Shown here: positions 24,255-36,530 of the stretch, piece by piece | Layout: each line of letters begins with the position of its first letter | How positions within the stretch are numbered: the first letter of the stretch is position 1 | Origin: Homalodisca vitripennis | Taxonomy: Eukaryota > Arthropoda > Insecta > Hemiptera > Cicadellidae | Assembly: GCF_021130785.1 (NCBI RefSeq) | Contig: NW_025777589.1 | Coordinates: forward strand, 58,769 to 122,768 | Direction of reading: 5' to 3' | DNA length: 64,000 nt | Program-made: the position numbers and the translations under genes | Notes under the pieces: generated by a model | The model's input: only the letters and a program-made list of their open reading frames with translations | Database searches by the model: none | What the model was told of the DNA's origin: nothing

Positions 24255-25230
24255 AGTTATAATCTCTTGTAAAGTAAAAGAAAGCTCTGGTGGTAATCTC
24301 ATCAACTAATTGAATTAAGTAAAAGATATAGACTACAATTCTCCTGAAATCTGTACAACAACGTTTTTAGAAATGATGTTTAAAAAAATTAACGCAATAC
24401 GTTATGAGTTTTAATTCGAGGCCAGCTAAAATTCACTAGTTTTTAATTTTTTAAAAATTTGTACACTACTATATAATGCCTGAAAATGTCTCGTCACATA
24501 GAAGTAAATAATTCTCCTAGTACTCTTTTCATTTGTTATAAACTATGTGAGAATGGACCATAAAAAATTTGGATTTGGTAAAATATGTAATTGTAGACTG
24601 ATTCTTTCTGTACACTTATAGCACTAAAGGGATTTAAAAACATAAATAAAAATTTTTTTCTGCTTACGCATGAAACATAATTATATGAAATAAACTTAAG
24701 TATCAGTACACAAGAAAATGAATTCATTGCAAAAGTCCTTAACATTAAAATCCTCTTAAGTGAAAATGAGTTATAATAACATAGAAACTGTTTCACTGTT
24801 TTATTCTGTGATTGACAATCACAAGACTAGAATGTGAACTGCTTTGGGTAAAAAGAATAGTTAGAGAAGATCTTTTAATTGCAAATTATTAAGCAACTCG
24901 TCCATAAATCTTTGTCTCAACCCTGGTCTTCGCCAGCGTACTCCTAGTGTAGATTTTCCACGCCCTAACGTCTTTGAACATTAAACTTTCAATTTTTAAA
25001 AGTTTTTACACTACAATATAATGCCTGAAAAATGCCTCTAAGTCACATTGAAATAAATATTTCTCCTAGTACTCTTTTCATTTGTTAAAAACTATGTGAG
25101 AATGGACCATAAAACATTTGGATTTGGTAAAATATGTAATTGTAGACTAATTCTTTCTGTACATTTATAGTACTGAAGGGATTTAAAACCATAAATATAT
25201 TTCAATATTTATGGGTGTTAATTACGTGAA
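24255..25230 (+). repeat. Array unit 7 with internal duplication
   Basis: AAAGCTCTGGTGGTAATCTC (24281) is followed by ATGCCTGAAAATGTCTC, the hairpin near 24603-24640, AAGACTAGAATGTGAACTGC (about 24822) and CCTGGTCTTCGCC (about 24923). A second copy of the ATGCCTGAAA...hairpin segment then follows at about 25000-25200. The two segments (24450-24660 and 25000-25200) are near-identical over TTCTCCTAGTACTCTTTTC and TTTGGATTTGGTAAAATATG, so this is a recent local duplication. The GTTTCCATGG block is missing. Confidence 0.65.
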
Positions 25231-25749
25231 ATGAATTTTACTTTAAAAATTAAAAATTCATAATATAACCTTTTCCAACAATTCACCTATACTATGTACT
25301 GTTTCCATCATTGAAAAATCTTATACACGAGATTTTTTCTATGAATAAACTTTAAAAATTTCTAGTCAAGTTTTAATATATTTTTATTTCTGTAATATGG
25401 CCTGTAATAATTGTAGGAGAAGTTTAAAAGTGCAATGTTTTGTATACTACGTAAATTAGGTACGTAAAAGCTACAATCTGAAAATTCAATTTTTTTTGTA
25501 AATAAACAAATTAGCAATAACGTAAACGGTCATATCGATAAATATTCCAGGCTAATAAGTCTTACAGTAATATATTGACACATACAACCATAATCTAATA
25601 AGGGAACAAATCTTTAGTATAATTGAATGGTTTTATTCAAATGTTTATACGGTAAGTACTCATATTAGTTTATAATCCAATAACATGTATTTTGTTAAAT
25701 TTTTGGTACTACACATGACTAATTAAAAGCGATATTTCAAGTAGAGGTA

Positions 25750-26450
25750 CCTGTTTTCAGAGCATAAATGATTGTACACCGCTTGACACTATAGGTTTTG
25801 GGTACAGAGAGGATGAAATACAGCACAAAACACAGGTTCTATACAAAACTTACCATAGAATGCTACAACTATAATAGAAACTCAAGAAAAAAATCTGTAT
25901 AACATGTTAAATGCTCTGGTACTTTGTGATGTATAAATATTCGTTAAAACTAAGACCTAAACTGTTTTAGGTAACAAGTGATATTGAAATCGTAAACTGT
26001 GATTTTTAAGTAATGAAATTACCTCATCCATGTAAGTCCTGGTCCTGGTCGTGCTTCTGGCCATCAAATAGTGTTCCTGACGCAACTTCCGCGACTAGTT
26101 GTGAGTTGGACGAAGATTAAAAACAGTGCGACATTTCACTTTCAAATTATTAACAAAAACATTAAATTATATACCTACGTTGTTTCCATGGATATTAAAT
26201 AATATGGTATGCAACCTGCTACGTGGTTTACACCTGCTTTTTTATATTGGTAACGTCACGACTACTACTAATATTAAACCCATTTCTTGTTACTCCAACA
26301 CAAACATTCTAAGAAGGCAAACGTTTAAATAAAACACTACAGCATAAGTTATAATATAATTTTTCTCTGCCTCCAAATACGTGCTACATTAATATTTATC
26401 ATCATATTATTAAAGATTTTAGAAATAATAAATTATAAGAACGCAACTTA
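25750..26450 (+). repeat. Array unit 8 (3' part)
   Basis: A degenerate hairpin with an intact right arm (GGGTACAGAGAGG at about 25799) precedes AAACTAAGACCTAAACTG (about 25947), CCATGTAAGTCCTGGTCCTGG (about 26029) and CGTTGTTTCCATGGATATT (about 26179). ACGTCACGACTACTACTAAT follows at about 26253. The plus-strand ORF 26126-26332 spans the last blocks and is not conserved in other units. Confidence 0.65.
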
Positions 26451-27640
26451 AAAGCACGCCCGTGCGTGTGTGTACGATTAGACTAACGTCTAATATTGTT
26501 CATGGTGAGCCATCAGCAATACCGGGACTTAAATACTAAAATAAAATTTTTATTATAGTGGATACTGCTTTCCGTTTCACATGCCAACGCTACACTTTGT
26601 ATTCTGACAATTCCTCAGATTAATAAAACAAAGATATTAGAAGATTTCAATGCATTTAAATTTTAAAACAAAAGTTTAAAATTTTGAAAACTACAATTAA
26701 AAACGGAAACATTGCTTTTAAATACAACATATTTTTAAAGTTTTTTGCATATATAGGTACAATGATACATTAACATTCATACATGATACATCAATTGTAG
26801 CCAAATAATGAAATGTTATTTTAATGAATTCCAGCACAAAATTAAAAATTAGAATGAACAGCCATCCCTACAAGAACGGGTTTAAAGCAGCACCAATTTG
26901 ATTTAGTGTTCTATTAACCATTGTTAACCAATGTTTTGCATGGTCATTTTTGACTAAGTAATAAGCATGGGATTTTTATAATTTACAAATAATTTATTGA
27001 TCACTGCCCTTTAATGAATGTCAATTAAAAACATGGGTAAGAGATCCAATATACAAGTATGAAGCATCTTGAACCTAAAATGAGAAAATATACTACCGAC
27101 AAAATTGTTAAACGGTAAGAATTTTTTTGTCCTAAAAACAGATTATTAAGGGGTATTTCATATATGTGTATTTAGCGTAGAATACGGCACATAGTATATA
27201 ATACATTAATGCACACGTGTTTCCGGCTATATAAGTACTTCTGAGGATGACCAACATTTATTGCCTTGGGGTGTTAAATAAGGAATTCGTTGAGAATTCG
27301 TTATCTTATAACAGTCATAAGATGCAATTTAAATTGTATTAGCTCATAAATCATTTGAAGGGATAGACTAATCTATAGCAAGAGAGAAAAACGTCGTTAA
27401 ATTCGTTGTATATAAATAATATATACTCATTCAAAAAACTTAAAATAAGCTACTGAGATTAATTTTTTTATGTAAGTCAAAGGATATACAAATATTTTCT
27501 TATACTTTAAAGATCACAATAACAAATTGATCAAATTAAAAAAAGTTGTTTCTACTGTAAATACTTGAAATTATTTATACTGTTACTAAGAAAGAAGTCT
27601 ACAGAAGGCTAGATCAAGACGAGTTTTAGCGTGCGAAACA
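26450..27640. other. AT-rich interval, no gene seen
   Basis: No ORF, repeat boundary or array landmark is recognised. Confidence 0.4.
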
Positions 27641-27644
27641 GCGT

Positions 27645-29690
27645 TCCCTTACCGGTACTCGAGCTCGGGCCCTGCAGTTGATAAGCTAACGCAATAATCA
27701 CTTAGCTACCAGGATGGTTGAAGATGTCTACTCAACACGTTATGGAAACTATTTCTTCACTTGGTGTACTTTACATGTGAAAGTACAGCTATTTAATTTT
27801 TCTCACAATAGCAAATGTGAGTCTAGGTGTCTAGGAAGGTTTATTGTTTGAAAGTTACAATGGAGTCCAGTGAGTCATTGAATGTATGAAAATCTACGCC
27901 TTCAACTGTAGACCAATGAAAGAGATCTCTGGTGTAAATTTAAATAACGCATTTATAGAAGTAAAGCCTGTAGATTAAGTTTCATTGCTAAAGTTTTCTA
28001 TCGAGTTTATCTTGTGAGTGGTCCCGTCCAATCCACATACGTAGCAGGTTCCATGTACAGCTGCCATCTAACATTGATTGATTGATTTGTGTATCTTACC
28101 AATGCTATTTTGAAATTCTTAAGGGTTTTGTATAAGTTTTTTGATGAGTTATAGTTTTTGTGTATAAAGAAATCATAAAATTATTTTATTACACGTTTTC
28201 GAATAATGCATTTTAAAATTTAAAAACATATTTGTTTTGTAAATTATAAATATAGTTTATTAAAGTATAATAGGCAATAAGTTAAGTAAATTTTTTACCA
28301 TCCAAACATTTGTTTTTAAAGACTATAAATATGTTAAGAAAAAAACCGTTCTCATTTTTCTTATTTTGCACAGTTATGGCACCAGTGCATGGTTTTAGAA
28401 ATATTTTACCAATTAGTATTTAACTTTGGTTAAATATTATTTTTACGAAAATATACATTAAGCAAGCTAAACATTTGAACAGCATAAATTATTAAATAAA
28501 TAATTTTCTGACAGAGCAGTAACAACACAAGTGATGTAAGGTTATTGTGTGTCGAATGATCTAATGGAGCATTAGATTTATTATCACTGCAATAAATGGG
28601 GGAACAATCTTCTTTAACCTTTTCAATTCAACTAAGAATAATGCTATCCAAATATTTTTGTCATTTAAATTATAATAATAACAAGTATAGTACAAAAATG
28701 TTTGTTACAAACACACACTCTAATCACAATATCGAACTAAACATAGTGTTGACACTGACACGCGTGTGCAGTAACACAAAACACTAACGGCATTGGTCAC
28801 GTGCGTAGATGCCGTCCAACATAGCGCGCAGGGTGGAATTCCCCCTCCTCTCACAGACACGGATATGGATGAATCAACTGTTTTATGGAAAAAATAATGT
28901 CATACAGTTAATGAGGCACTTTTGAAGAAGCGGAATAATTTAGAATTTGATAAAAATATTTCATCAGACCCACTATGTTTGTTAGGTGCCATCTAACAAG
29001 GGTATCTCTCACGGGTTCGATAATTTTACGTGATTTAGTTAAGAATGTTAAACTTAGTTACCTAGCGTACACTAATTTATTTAAATTGTCTATATTTGGC
29101 TTATGAAAATTTCAGAATGATTGCTGTTAATGATAAGTAACAAGTATTGATTTTTATCAACTATTGGAAGACAGGCCCAACTATCTCTCTCCTAATCACC
29201 TTTTTCGAAAACTTTATCATATTTACAAAACAAGAATGGATACCTAACTCAAACATCAACAATTATAACTTTCTGTTTTATTTTAATTGTTTTTCAAACA
29301 TATCAGATTTTCTAGTGACTAGTGTTATGATTAATAGTCGCTAAACTAGGATGTAAACCACTTTGGGTAACATGATATAGAAAGAGCGGAAGCTGATATT
29401 TCTAAATAATAAAAGAAACTTACCCATGTAGGTCCTTGTCCTGGTCCTGCTCCTCCCCATCGCATCCTGTTCCTGGTGGTGGTACTCAGGCTTACTGCGA
29501 ATAGGTACTTTTGAAAAAGGAAGCTGAACTATCAAAACAAATTGAAATACCTCCAACATTTTCCTTGTTGTTTCCATGGAAATCTATAATAATTTAAAAA
29601 AGCATTGCTATGAAGTATGTTTCACCTGTTTTATTAGCTGAGGACATTTTCATATGCATTACAATAATTGCACGTCTAAAAAATGTAATA
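27645..29690 (+). repeat. Array unit 9, expanded by unassigned sequence
   Basis: A minus-strand tRNA-like segment (27645-27725; A-box-like TAGCTAAGTGATTA, B-box-like CCCGAGCTCGAGTACC) is followed by GAGATCTCTGGTG (27922). The next landmarks are AAACTAGGATGTAAACCAC (about 29344), CCTTGTCCTGGTCCTGC (about 29432) and TTGTTGTTTCCATGGAAAT (about 29566). The distance between the CTCTGGTG and CCTGGT blocks is about 1.5 kb against about 0.6 kb elsewhere, so about 0.9 kb was probably inserted in 28.0-29.1 kb. It includes a GC-richer CpG patch at 28750-28860. Confidence 0.6.
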
Positions 29691-31335
29691 CAGATCAGAT
29701 CTTCAGATAATGTGGTACAATATTCATAAAATTTTTCTTTAGTAAATTTGGACACGATGGCCTTACCCACATACTGGTCTTTTTAAAATCTCAGACTCAT
29801 TAAAAAATAAGATGGCGCCAGAGTCTTGTATACCCTATTAATCAAATGTAATATTCGATGTATATGGTAATAATATATGCTGAAGCATTTCTCGAGAAAT
29901 CAGTGTTTCCTAGATGCTGGGAGTTCTAGGTGTCAGAGGATAAGATACTCACAAAGGTTCAGAATGTATGCCATTCCACAGCTAAAGATTTAACAGAGAG
30001 CTGTCTTACAGTGATTACGATACCCCAGTGTAAATATGGAGGCTTATATAATCATGGAAACAGAATGAATCTAAAGGCCAATTGGCCCAGAGGTTTAAGT
30101 TACATTTTGCAGACATCTCCCCACTCAATAATTTATAATACCATGATGATATTTTCATGTCAATAATAAACTTGTTTTGTATCCAATAAATCTTGTACCA
30201 ATTTCTATTGACTCGCAAGTATTCGCTCACTGGCTGGAGGTTTAATACTTTGAATAATTTCGAACCACTCCATCTTAGATAAATTATACTCTATCTACTA
30301 TAAAGTTATTATTTATATCTCATAAAATATTTAATTACTAAACTTACTGTAACACCCTTAACACAAAACCGCTCCTGAGTATCCTCGTGTAAAAGCGCAT
30401 CATGTGACAAAGTGGTGGCGGAGCGAGTTTGGTAAATGTCACGGTAACCTAGCTCTTCGTTATCACAGTGTCACAGGTTAAACTTGAGGTTTTAAATTAG
30501 TCCAACTTAAAATATGTTATATAGTTTTGTTTTCAAAATCATTATTTATGTAAATGTCGACGTGGTATAACATTAGCTCAAATAATTAATTATTCGGTCA
30601 TAGCAAAGGAGGTGAGGGCTAATTTGTATTGTTTACATACACAATCTGATTAGTATTAAAATTGATAGTGACATTTCCTCTAAGAAAGAACTCGAACAAT
30701 ATCTTCACTAGTTCTGATGGAGGCCAAAATGGGAGAGTATAACAAGGGTTTAAAACATGAAATAGTTATTTTTTACACTTTATATGTTTGGTTTAACACG
30801 TTTAAAATCAACATTAAGACAGAAAATAAATGTTATATTCCCACCAGCTAACCACGTACAATAGAAGTATTTAATTTATTAATGTAGTTTTCTGACGGTT
30901 ATTCTATGTTTTATGTATCTGATGGTCGGATTAAAATGTATCAAACCAGAAGAAATACACCTGAACTCACACCAAACATGAAATTTTTTCTTAAACAGGT
31001 TATGTGTGTAAATAATGTAAGTTGGATGTTACCTCCAAGACCATCATAAATAGATTTGTATTAGATTCACTATTTTTTTAATTCACCTGGAACACGTGCC
31101 TAGTAAATTAACACTTGTGCTCACAAGTGCAACAAACAATGAACATTTGCGAACAAATAGGTTTTTCAATATTTTCTTATGAATATCATGTTTACGTTTA
31201 ATTGTAAAAGCACATTTAGTTCTAGTTCATAATACATTAATATTAAAATTAACTGCAAATAATTTTTAATTGATGCAGTCGTAAAATGTTGCCACAGTGT
31301 AAAAATATTCCAAGGTAGAGCCGTCATTAGGTCTT
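29690..31335. other. Non-coding interval
   Basis: Overlapping ORFs at 29930-30166 (+) and 30015-30230 (-) have no recognisable motif. The 30380-30490 stretch (GTAAAAGCGCATCATGTGA and following) recurs in diverged form at 32785-32885. Nothing else is assigned. Confidence 0.4.
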
Positions 31336-31339
31336 ACAC

Positions 31340-31410
31340 ATATCAGCCCAACCGCGTAATCTCAACCCTGCGTGCAGCAGCTGCTCTACCGATTATTTTC
31401 AACAGAGAGA
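31340..31410 (-). repeat. Weak tRNA-like segment (possible SINE head or tRNA relic)
   Basis: On the minus strand CGGTAGAGCAGCTGCTGCAC resembles a tRNA D-arm/A box and GGTTGAGATTACGC a degenerate B box about 20 nt later. It is not a complete cloverleaf and is probably a relic. Confidence 0.3.
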
Positions 31411-31597
31411 TTTTAAATTATCAGTATTCAAGGGATTTGGTAATCTAAAAGATTTATTCAACGTCACGTTTTATAGTGTCCTAGTTTCCATGAAATATAG
31501 ATTATAATTTAAAACTTTTTACACCTTATTACTTTTTAATGCCGAACCAAACCAAGTTCTTGCGATTTTCTAAAATGTAACATTATCTCTGCAAACT

Positions 31598-31599
<2 letters not shown>

Positions 31600-31661
<62 letters not shown>

Positions 31662-31662
31662 G
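31600..31662. repeat. (TA)n microsatellite
   Basis: About 60 bp of alternating TA, with one interruption (AATAT) near 31636. Confidence 0.95.
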
Positions 31663-32344
31663 GATAACCGGAATTCCGATTACAAGGAAGGGATATTGAA
31701 TTTTTTATAATAATAATAATTTCCTTCTATGTATCAACCTACATCGTGATCTAACTTATTTGAAAAGAAATGCGATTAAATCACTAAAACACAATTTTAT
31801 AAATGTATCGATAGAGACATAACTATACCGTAATTCCGATACAATTATGCTTCAGTTGAATACAGTATGGAATATGAATAAACCTCACTTTATGATACTA
31901 TATAAACTCATGATACTTTTGTGTAACTCCTTTTCTTATTATTACCATGGGATTCAACTAAACAGTTACATCTCTTTTGCTATTATAATGGAAATATAAA
32001 CAGTATTTTCTTACAATAAAATCTAAAATGCTATTTAATTTTTAATATTTTAATTTTTGTCTCATACGTATAATGTATAATTTATTGCCTATACAGGATA
32101 TATATTTATCCTATATGGAATTATCGGGTAAACACATCTTTATTTGAATAAAAATTAGACTATTGTTATCTCTTGCGTACACGTATGAGATCATAGTGGT
32201 TTTTGACTGATTTCATAGTATATGTTTACAAATTATATATATATGTTAGATGTAAAAATAATTGATGTATTCAATGTGGATACTGGCTTTATCTCCTATA
32301 CAGTGTGACACTGTCACAGACTTGACTATTGAATCTGTAGACAT

Positions 32345-32885
32345 GTTCGTCTAAAGAGATCCAAAAATGTCGGCGGCAAGAAGCTCAAAACGAACTCTTT
32401 GCGCCATTTGCACATCTAAGACCCCTAGACTACAAAATAGAGTGCGATATAGGTCAAGATATATTAGAATTATCTCATTAAGTACATATTAGAATGCCCT
32501 ACCATGTTTAAGACCCAATTCCAAACCGCGTTGGAGCTACCAAATTTTCTAGTATTTTAAAGTAGCCATGGTGGAAAAGATGGATTCAACGTTAATGTTA
32601 AGTTTAGCTACAGTTAAGTGCAGCCTCGGAAATCTGTGTCCTGTAATGTTATTTTGAAGAGATCCAAAAAGAATCGGCGACGAAGAAGCTCAAAACAAAC
32701 AGTCTGCATCAGTTTAAGACGCTGCACTAAAAGGAAGGTGAACTGGAGCTGAATGCTATACAAAGGATCTTAACTTGATCGTAGTCTTGTAAAAGCGTAT
32801 CATGTGAAAAAGTAGTTGTGATGGAGTGGAGTTGTTAAAAGCCAAGTTAGCTAAGCGCTTAATTTTAAACTTCAGAAAAGCTCTT
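32345..32885. mobile_element. Relics of the 7.3-kb MITE family plus a direct duplication
   Basis: The segment 32594-32756 has AAGTTTAGCTACAG/GTGCAGC at its left and GCTGCACTAAAAGGAAGGTG at its right, matching the ends of the MITE at 7281-7593 with a shorter interior. Words around GAGATCCAAAAA and GAAGCTCAAAAC occur at 32356-32395 and again at 32659-32700, a direct duplication about 300 bp apart. It is non-coding. Confidence 0.5.
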
Positions 32886-33399
32886 GATGTTTTGTTTATG
32901 ATTTTTGTAAGGCCATCACGTTCTCTTTTTAAATTATAATAAACTAATTAATGTTAAATACAATACCTCCATGAATAAACTATTCCTATATTAATCGATC
33001 ATTACGAGTCCTACTCTTAAACACGTCTGAAATAATAGACTTAATTTCTAACATAAAAATTACAAATTGCCAATTATAAAGTGCAAGTACAAATTTAAAA
33101 TTGTTACATCTTGAAAATATAAGATAAAGTATTTTAATTACAGTGGAAACCTAATTTAATTTGCATATTTATCCAAGTTACCTCCTTCCCTTAAAATAAT
33201 TTTAATTGCTGCAGTCATTAAATATGGCCCTCTGCAGATTTTGCAGAAGGAAGTTCATCGTTAAAATCTCGCAGACGTCAGTTCAAGCGTATCGTTAACC
33301 TGTGAACCGTGGCTCATCTGAGTGCGGTATTACGGGCCATTTATTTCCACGACTAAAATGTTTTATTGAAATTCCTTCAAAATTGAATTTTAATATTAT

Positions 33400-33760
33400 T
33401 TATAGTTTTATTAACATATAAAACGAACCATCTATAAAAACTGTGGTGCTTTGAATTACTTATGATTCCCGAAATTATTTTTAAAAGGGATATATTAAAT
33501 TTTTAGGAAAATGTTAGTATAATTACTATTGCAATTAACGCTTTTAAGGTTTTATAATTGATTTTTTGGGTAAGTTTTTCACATGAAATCTAAAACAATG
33601 AGATAATTACATTTTTGATGATGCCTTAAGGATCTACGCGTATTTCAGGGAAATTTCGTAAACTATGTAATCATGTCCAAATAAAACTAGAGTTAAATAT
33701 GTACAATTTTTAGAGTAAATTGGTTAAAGGTTAAGACATCCGGAACTGAAATTAAACTCT
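33400..33760 (+). repeat. Dispersed repeat B, copy 1
   Basis: Similar to 53945-54275 in the same orientation: ACCATCTATAAAAACTGTG, GGATCTACGCGTATTTCA, TTTTCGTAAACT(T/A)TGTAATCATG and AAATAAAACTAGAG are shared. It is non-coding. Copy 2 lies just before an RT tail, so this may be LINE-derived, but that is inference. Confidence 0.65.
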
Positions 33761-36180
33761 AATATGGTTTTAGAATATCACTAGCTATCAAAAAAGATTC
33801 CTCGAGACATTAATGTGTTTTCTATAAAAAAAAAAACAAAAATAGCATTGCCTCCAGTATTTTGTCATTTACTTACTTTAAAAATGTCATGTCGTCATCT
33901 TTTTCAGTTTTTATTTGACCTGAGTATTACTAGGATTATGAGAAAAGCTATCAAGTAATCTTTTAGTGCTTCTTATCAAATTATCTGGCATCACAGTCAG
34001 TGAAATACAAAGTAAATTTTTACTGCCGTCAGGAATGTTATATTAAAGATCTATTTGTACATTTTACATAAAAATTATTTCATCCCCGAAAAACAGATAC
34101 TCAGTATTTTCAATTATATATTTAATATTTTTTACTGCTTCTTTAGAAATAAATTAACTCTCGCGCAAAATTATTGGCTGAACGTTAGTGAAGCATATAA
34201 TTGGGGTGGTTGATATATTTATGTTTTGCATATCTCTACGCAGGACATTTATAAGGCAAATTTAAATATCGAATTGAATTTTTTAATTTAACTTTAACAT
34301 GGACCAGTTTGAGTTGCATGGAGAAGGCAACGTTTGGTATGGCGTATTCCTAACTTTTTATACTTAAGATTAAAAAAAAAAAACATTGCAATATTTATGG
34401 CCAACCTGCAATATCAAGGGTTTTAAAACGTCCTCTTTGAATAGTAAAGTAATTTTGTTAATTATTTATTGAATTTTCCTAGTAATTATAATTGGACCTA
34501 CTTTCTCATTATTTGTATATGGGAAGTCACACTCAGGTCGCTGCTCTTTTTTTATAAAACATTGTAATCACAGTCACAAAAATAACACAAAAGTTTGAAT
34601 TTGTATAAAGTTTATAGCTTGTAGACATAATAACTTTGAATAAACACTAATTTCATAACAGTAAACTAAATTATACTGTTGTATCATTTAATACTAATAA
34701 CGTTGTGTCTAGTGTAAAGTTTTAATTATTTGTTTTTTTTTTTCAGTAAAGCTTTAGTAGGGCTTTAATAGTAGAATTAACAATGGGTTTATTGGGTTTT
34801 ACCATATCAAATGTATAGTGTGATGGTAATAGTAATTAATAGGTAATTTCATATCAATTAGTAGTGAATGTTAAATATTCAGACCATGTTAGTAATTTAC
34901 AAATTATATTTCTACTCAATTTTATAATTTATTCCCGAAAAGAAACATATATCTTACGGTAGGAGACATTCTTTTTTGAAATATTTTTGTCTCTTTCGAT
35001 GTTAAATGATCGACATTTTCAACAATCTAAAGCAGTAGTACAATATATACCAAACGTTTGACTACTTTATAGAATGTTTTCAAAGGCTTTTTCACTTACA
35101 TGTCTGCTAAAACATTCATAAGCATAAAATGACATAATACTGAGTGAACTCGTGGAGATAAAGCTAACAATTTTGCTGGCAGGACAGTTTTTCAGGATAA
35201 TTTAAACAATCAGCTCTCTCCTCTTGATTACTCTTTCAGCCCGGGTTCTCACCGAGTAACGTTTCATCTCTCCAACCCAATTAACCGACTCGGTTTACTC
35301 GTTGGCTAAAGTAATTACTCAAAGCAAACGTTTCACAGAGAATTAGGGCAAAGAATAATCTAATTTGTTAAAATTTACCTTTCAAGAAAATGGAATTTTT
35401 CATTCTTATATATCCAGGAGCATTTTTCAGTGATTAATAATATCTGTATTATCCTGCAAATAATTACTTTCTTATTAATTATATTTAAATGTTCATTTTA
35501 TTTCATAATTAACTTCATTTTTCAATTTAATTTCTTAAGCTACTATTACGAAATGTATAATATTAAAGGATTCACTTAAATTTGACCTGTGCCTCTATGT
35601 GTCTATAACTACTAATTTGTCTAAATATTTGGTATCTTTCGAAAACTCTTACTCCATGTTTAGGTTTTAAAACATCCGGATGTAGGGTTCTACTCCTACG
35701 AATTTCTAAGGTTCTAACGTAAATTGTATGAGAGTATTTTTGTTTAGTTGCTTAGAGTAAACTGTTAGTGTATCCTGTTATTAACTGATGCTTATGCTCT
35801 CCAGCATTCATTGGGACATTTGTTCCTGAATCAGCTCTGAGGGGAACCACATCGTCTTCCATGATTCAGTTCAGAATAAGCTTTTGCCAGTATTTAGTCG
35901 CATTATACATTATATGAATTTTCGAAACCCAGTTACTCATTAATAGTAAGTATTATTTTCTCCGATGTTCTAGGGACTAAATTCTTGTCCAAATAATAAT
36001 AATATAATTGGCACGCATAGTAATGTTTTCTCTCTTTAATTTTGTAGCCGTTCAAAAAATTACAGGTTACCTTCTCACCCGTTTTGTGCTTAAGTGAAAT
36101 TTTCATTTTTCTTATTATAGTTTAGCACTTTTATGCGACGCAACAAAGATAATATATTTGTTCAACTTCGAGTAGAATGA
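33760..36180. other. AT-rich interval, no supported gene
   Basis: A short ATG-initiated frame at about 34300 (MDQFELHGEGNVWYG) is GC-richer than its flanks but ends after about 22 codons. There is no other feature. The 35230-35340 patch is slightly GC-richer and unassigned. Confidence 0.35.
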
Positions 36181-36224
36181 TTTTTCTCCAACTTTAATTC
36201 TAATCTTCCCTGTTGCGACTACAG

Positions 36225-36256
36225 CTGCAATGTCGAGCCAAGATGCCGACGCCGAG
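36225..36256 (+). CDS. Candidate 32-nt exon with a start codon (MSSQDADAE)
   Basis: A pyrimidine-rich tract (TTTTTCTCC...TCTTCCCTG) ends in ACTACAG at 36224. The next 32 nt, CTGCA plus nine codons starting at ATG 36230 (MSSQDADAE), end at GAG and are followed at once by GTATGTGAG, a near-consensus 5' splice site. The exon-like piece is GC-rich, whereas both flanks are very AT-rich. If real it would be a 5' coding exon, phase 0, of a plus-strand gene with long introns. I cannot identify the protein or find the next exon. Chance cannot be excluded for so short a segment. Confidence 0.35.
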
Positions 36257-36530
36257 GTATGTGAGCTAACATTAACGGTTGTTAAATCAAATTTTAAAAT
36301 TTTACTAAATGATTAAGTTTGTAGGAAAAGTTTCATATAACATTGGACCCAATAGGCCCACTCCCCAAGATATCATTAAATTCACTATTACTCTATTTTG
36401 GCAGCAACGTGGTAAGACATAATTTTATTTTAATATTTTAAAGTGATGCTTATAAGTCTTATTTAGCAGAATTCCACTTATAAGTAACTTAAAATAAATA
36501 GTTGTAATGATTCTGATCATTAGCAAGGAT

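Noticed and set aside
29930..30230. Overlapping 78- and 71-residue ORFs on opposite strands
   Set aside because: No motif, no conservation elsewhere in the window, no splice or promoter context; treated as chance.
31600..31662. Possible replication origin or matrix-attachment signal in the TA run
   Set aside because: Simple dinucleotide repeats are frequent in such genomes; no supporting element is nearby.
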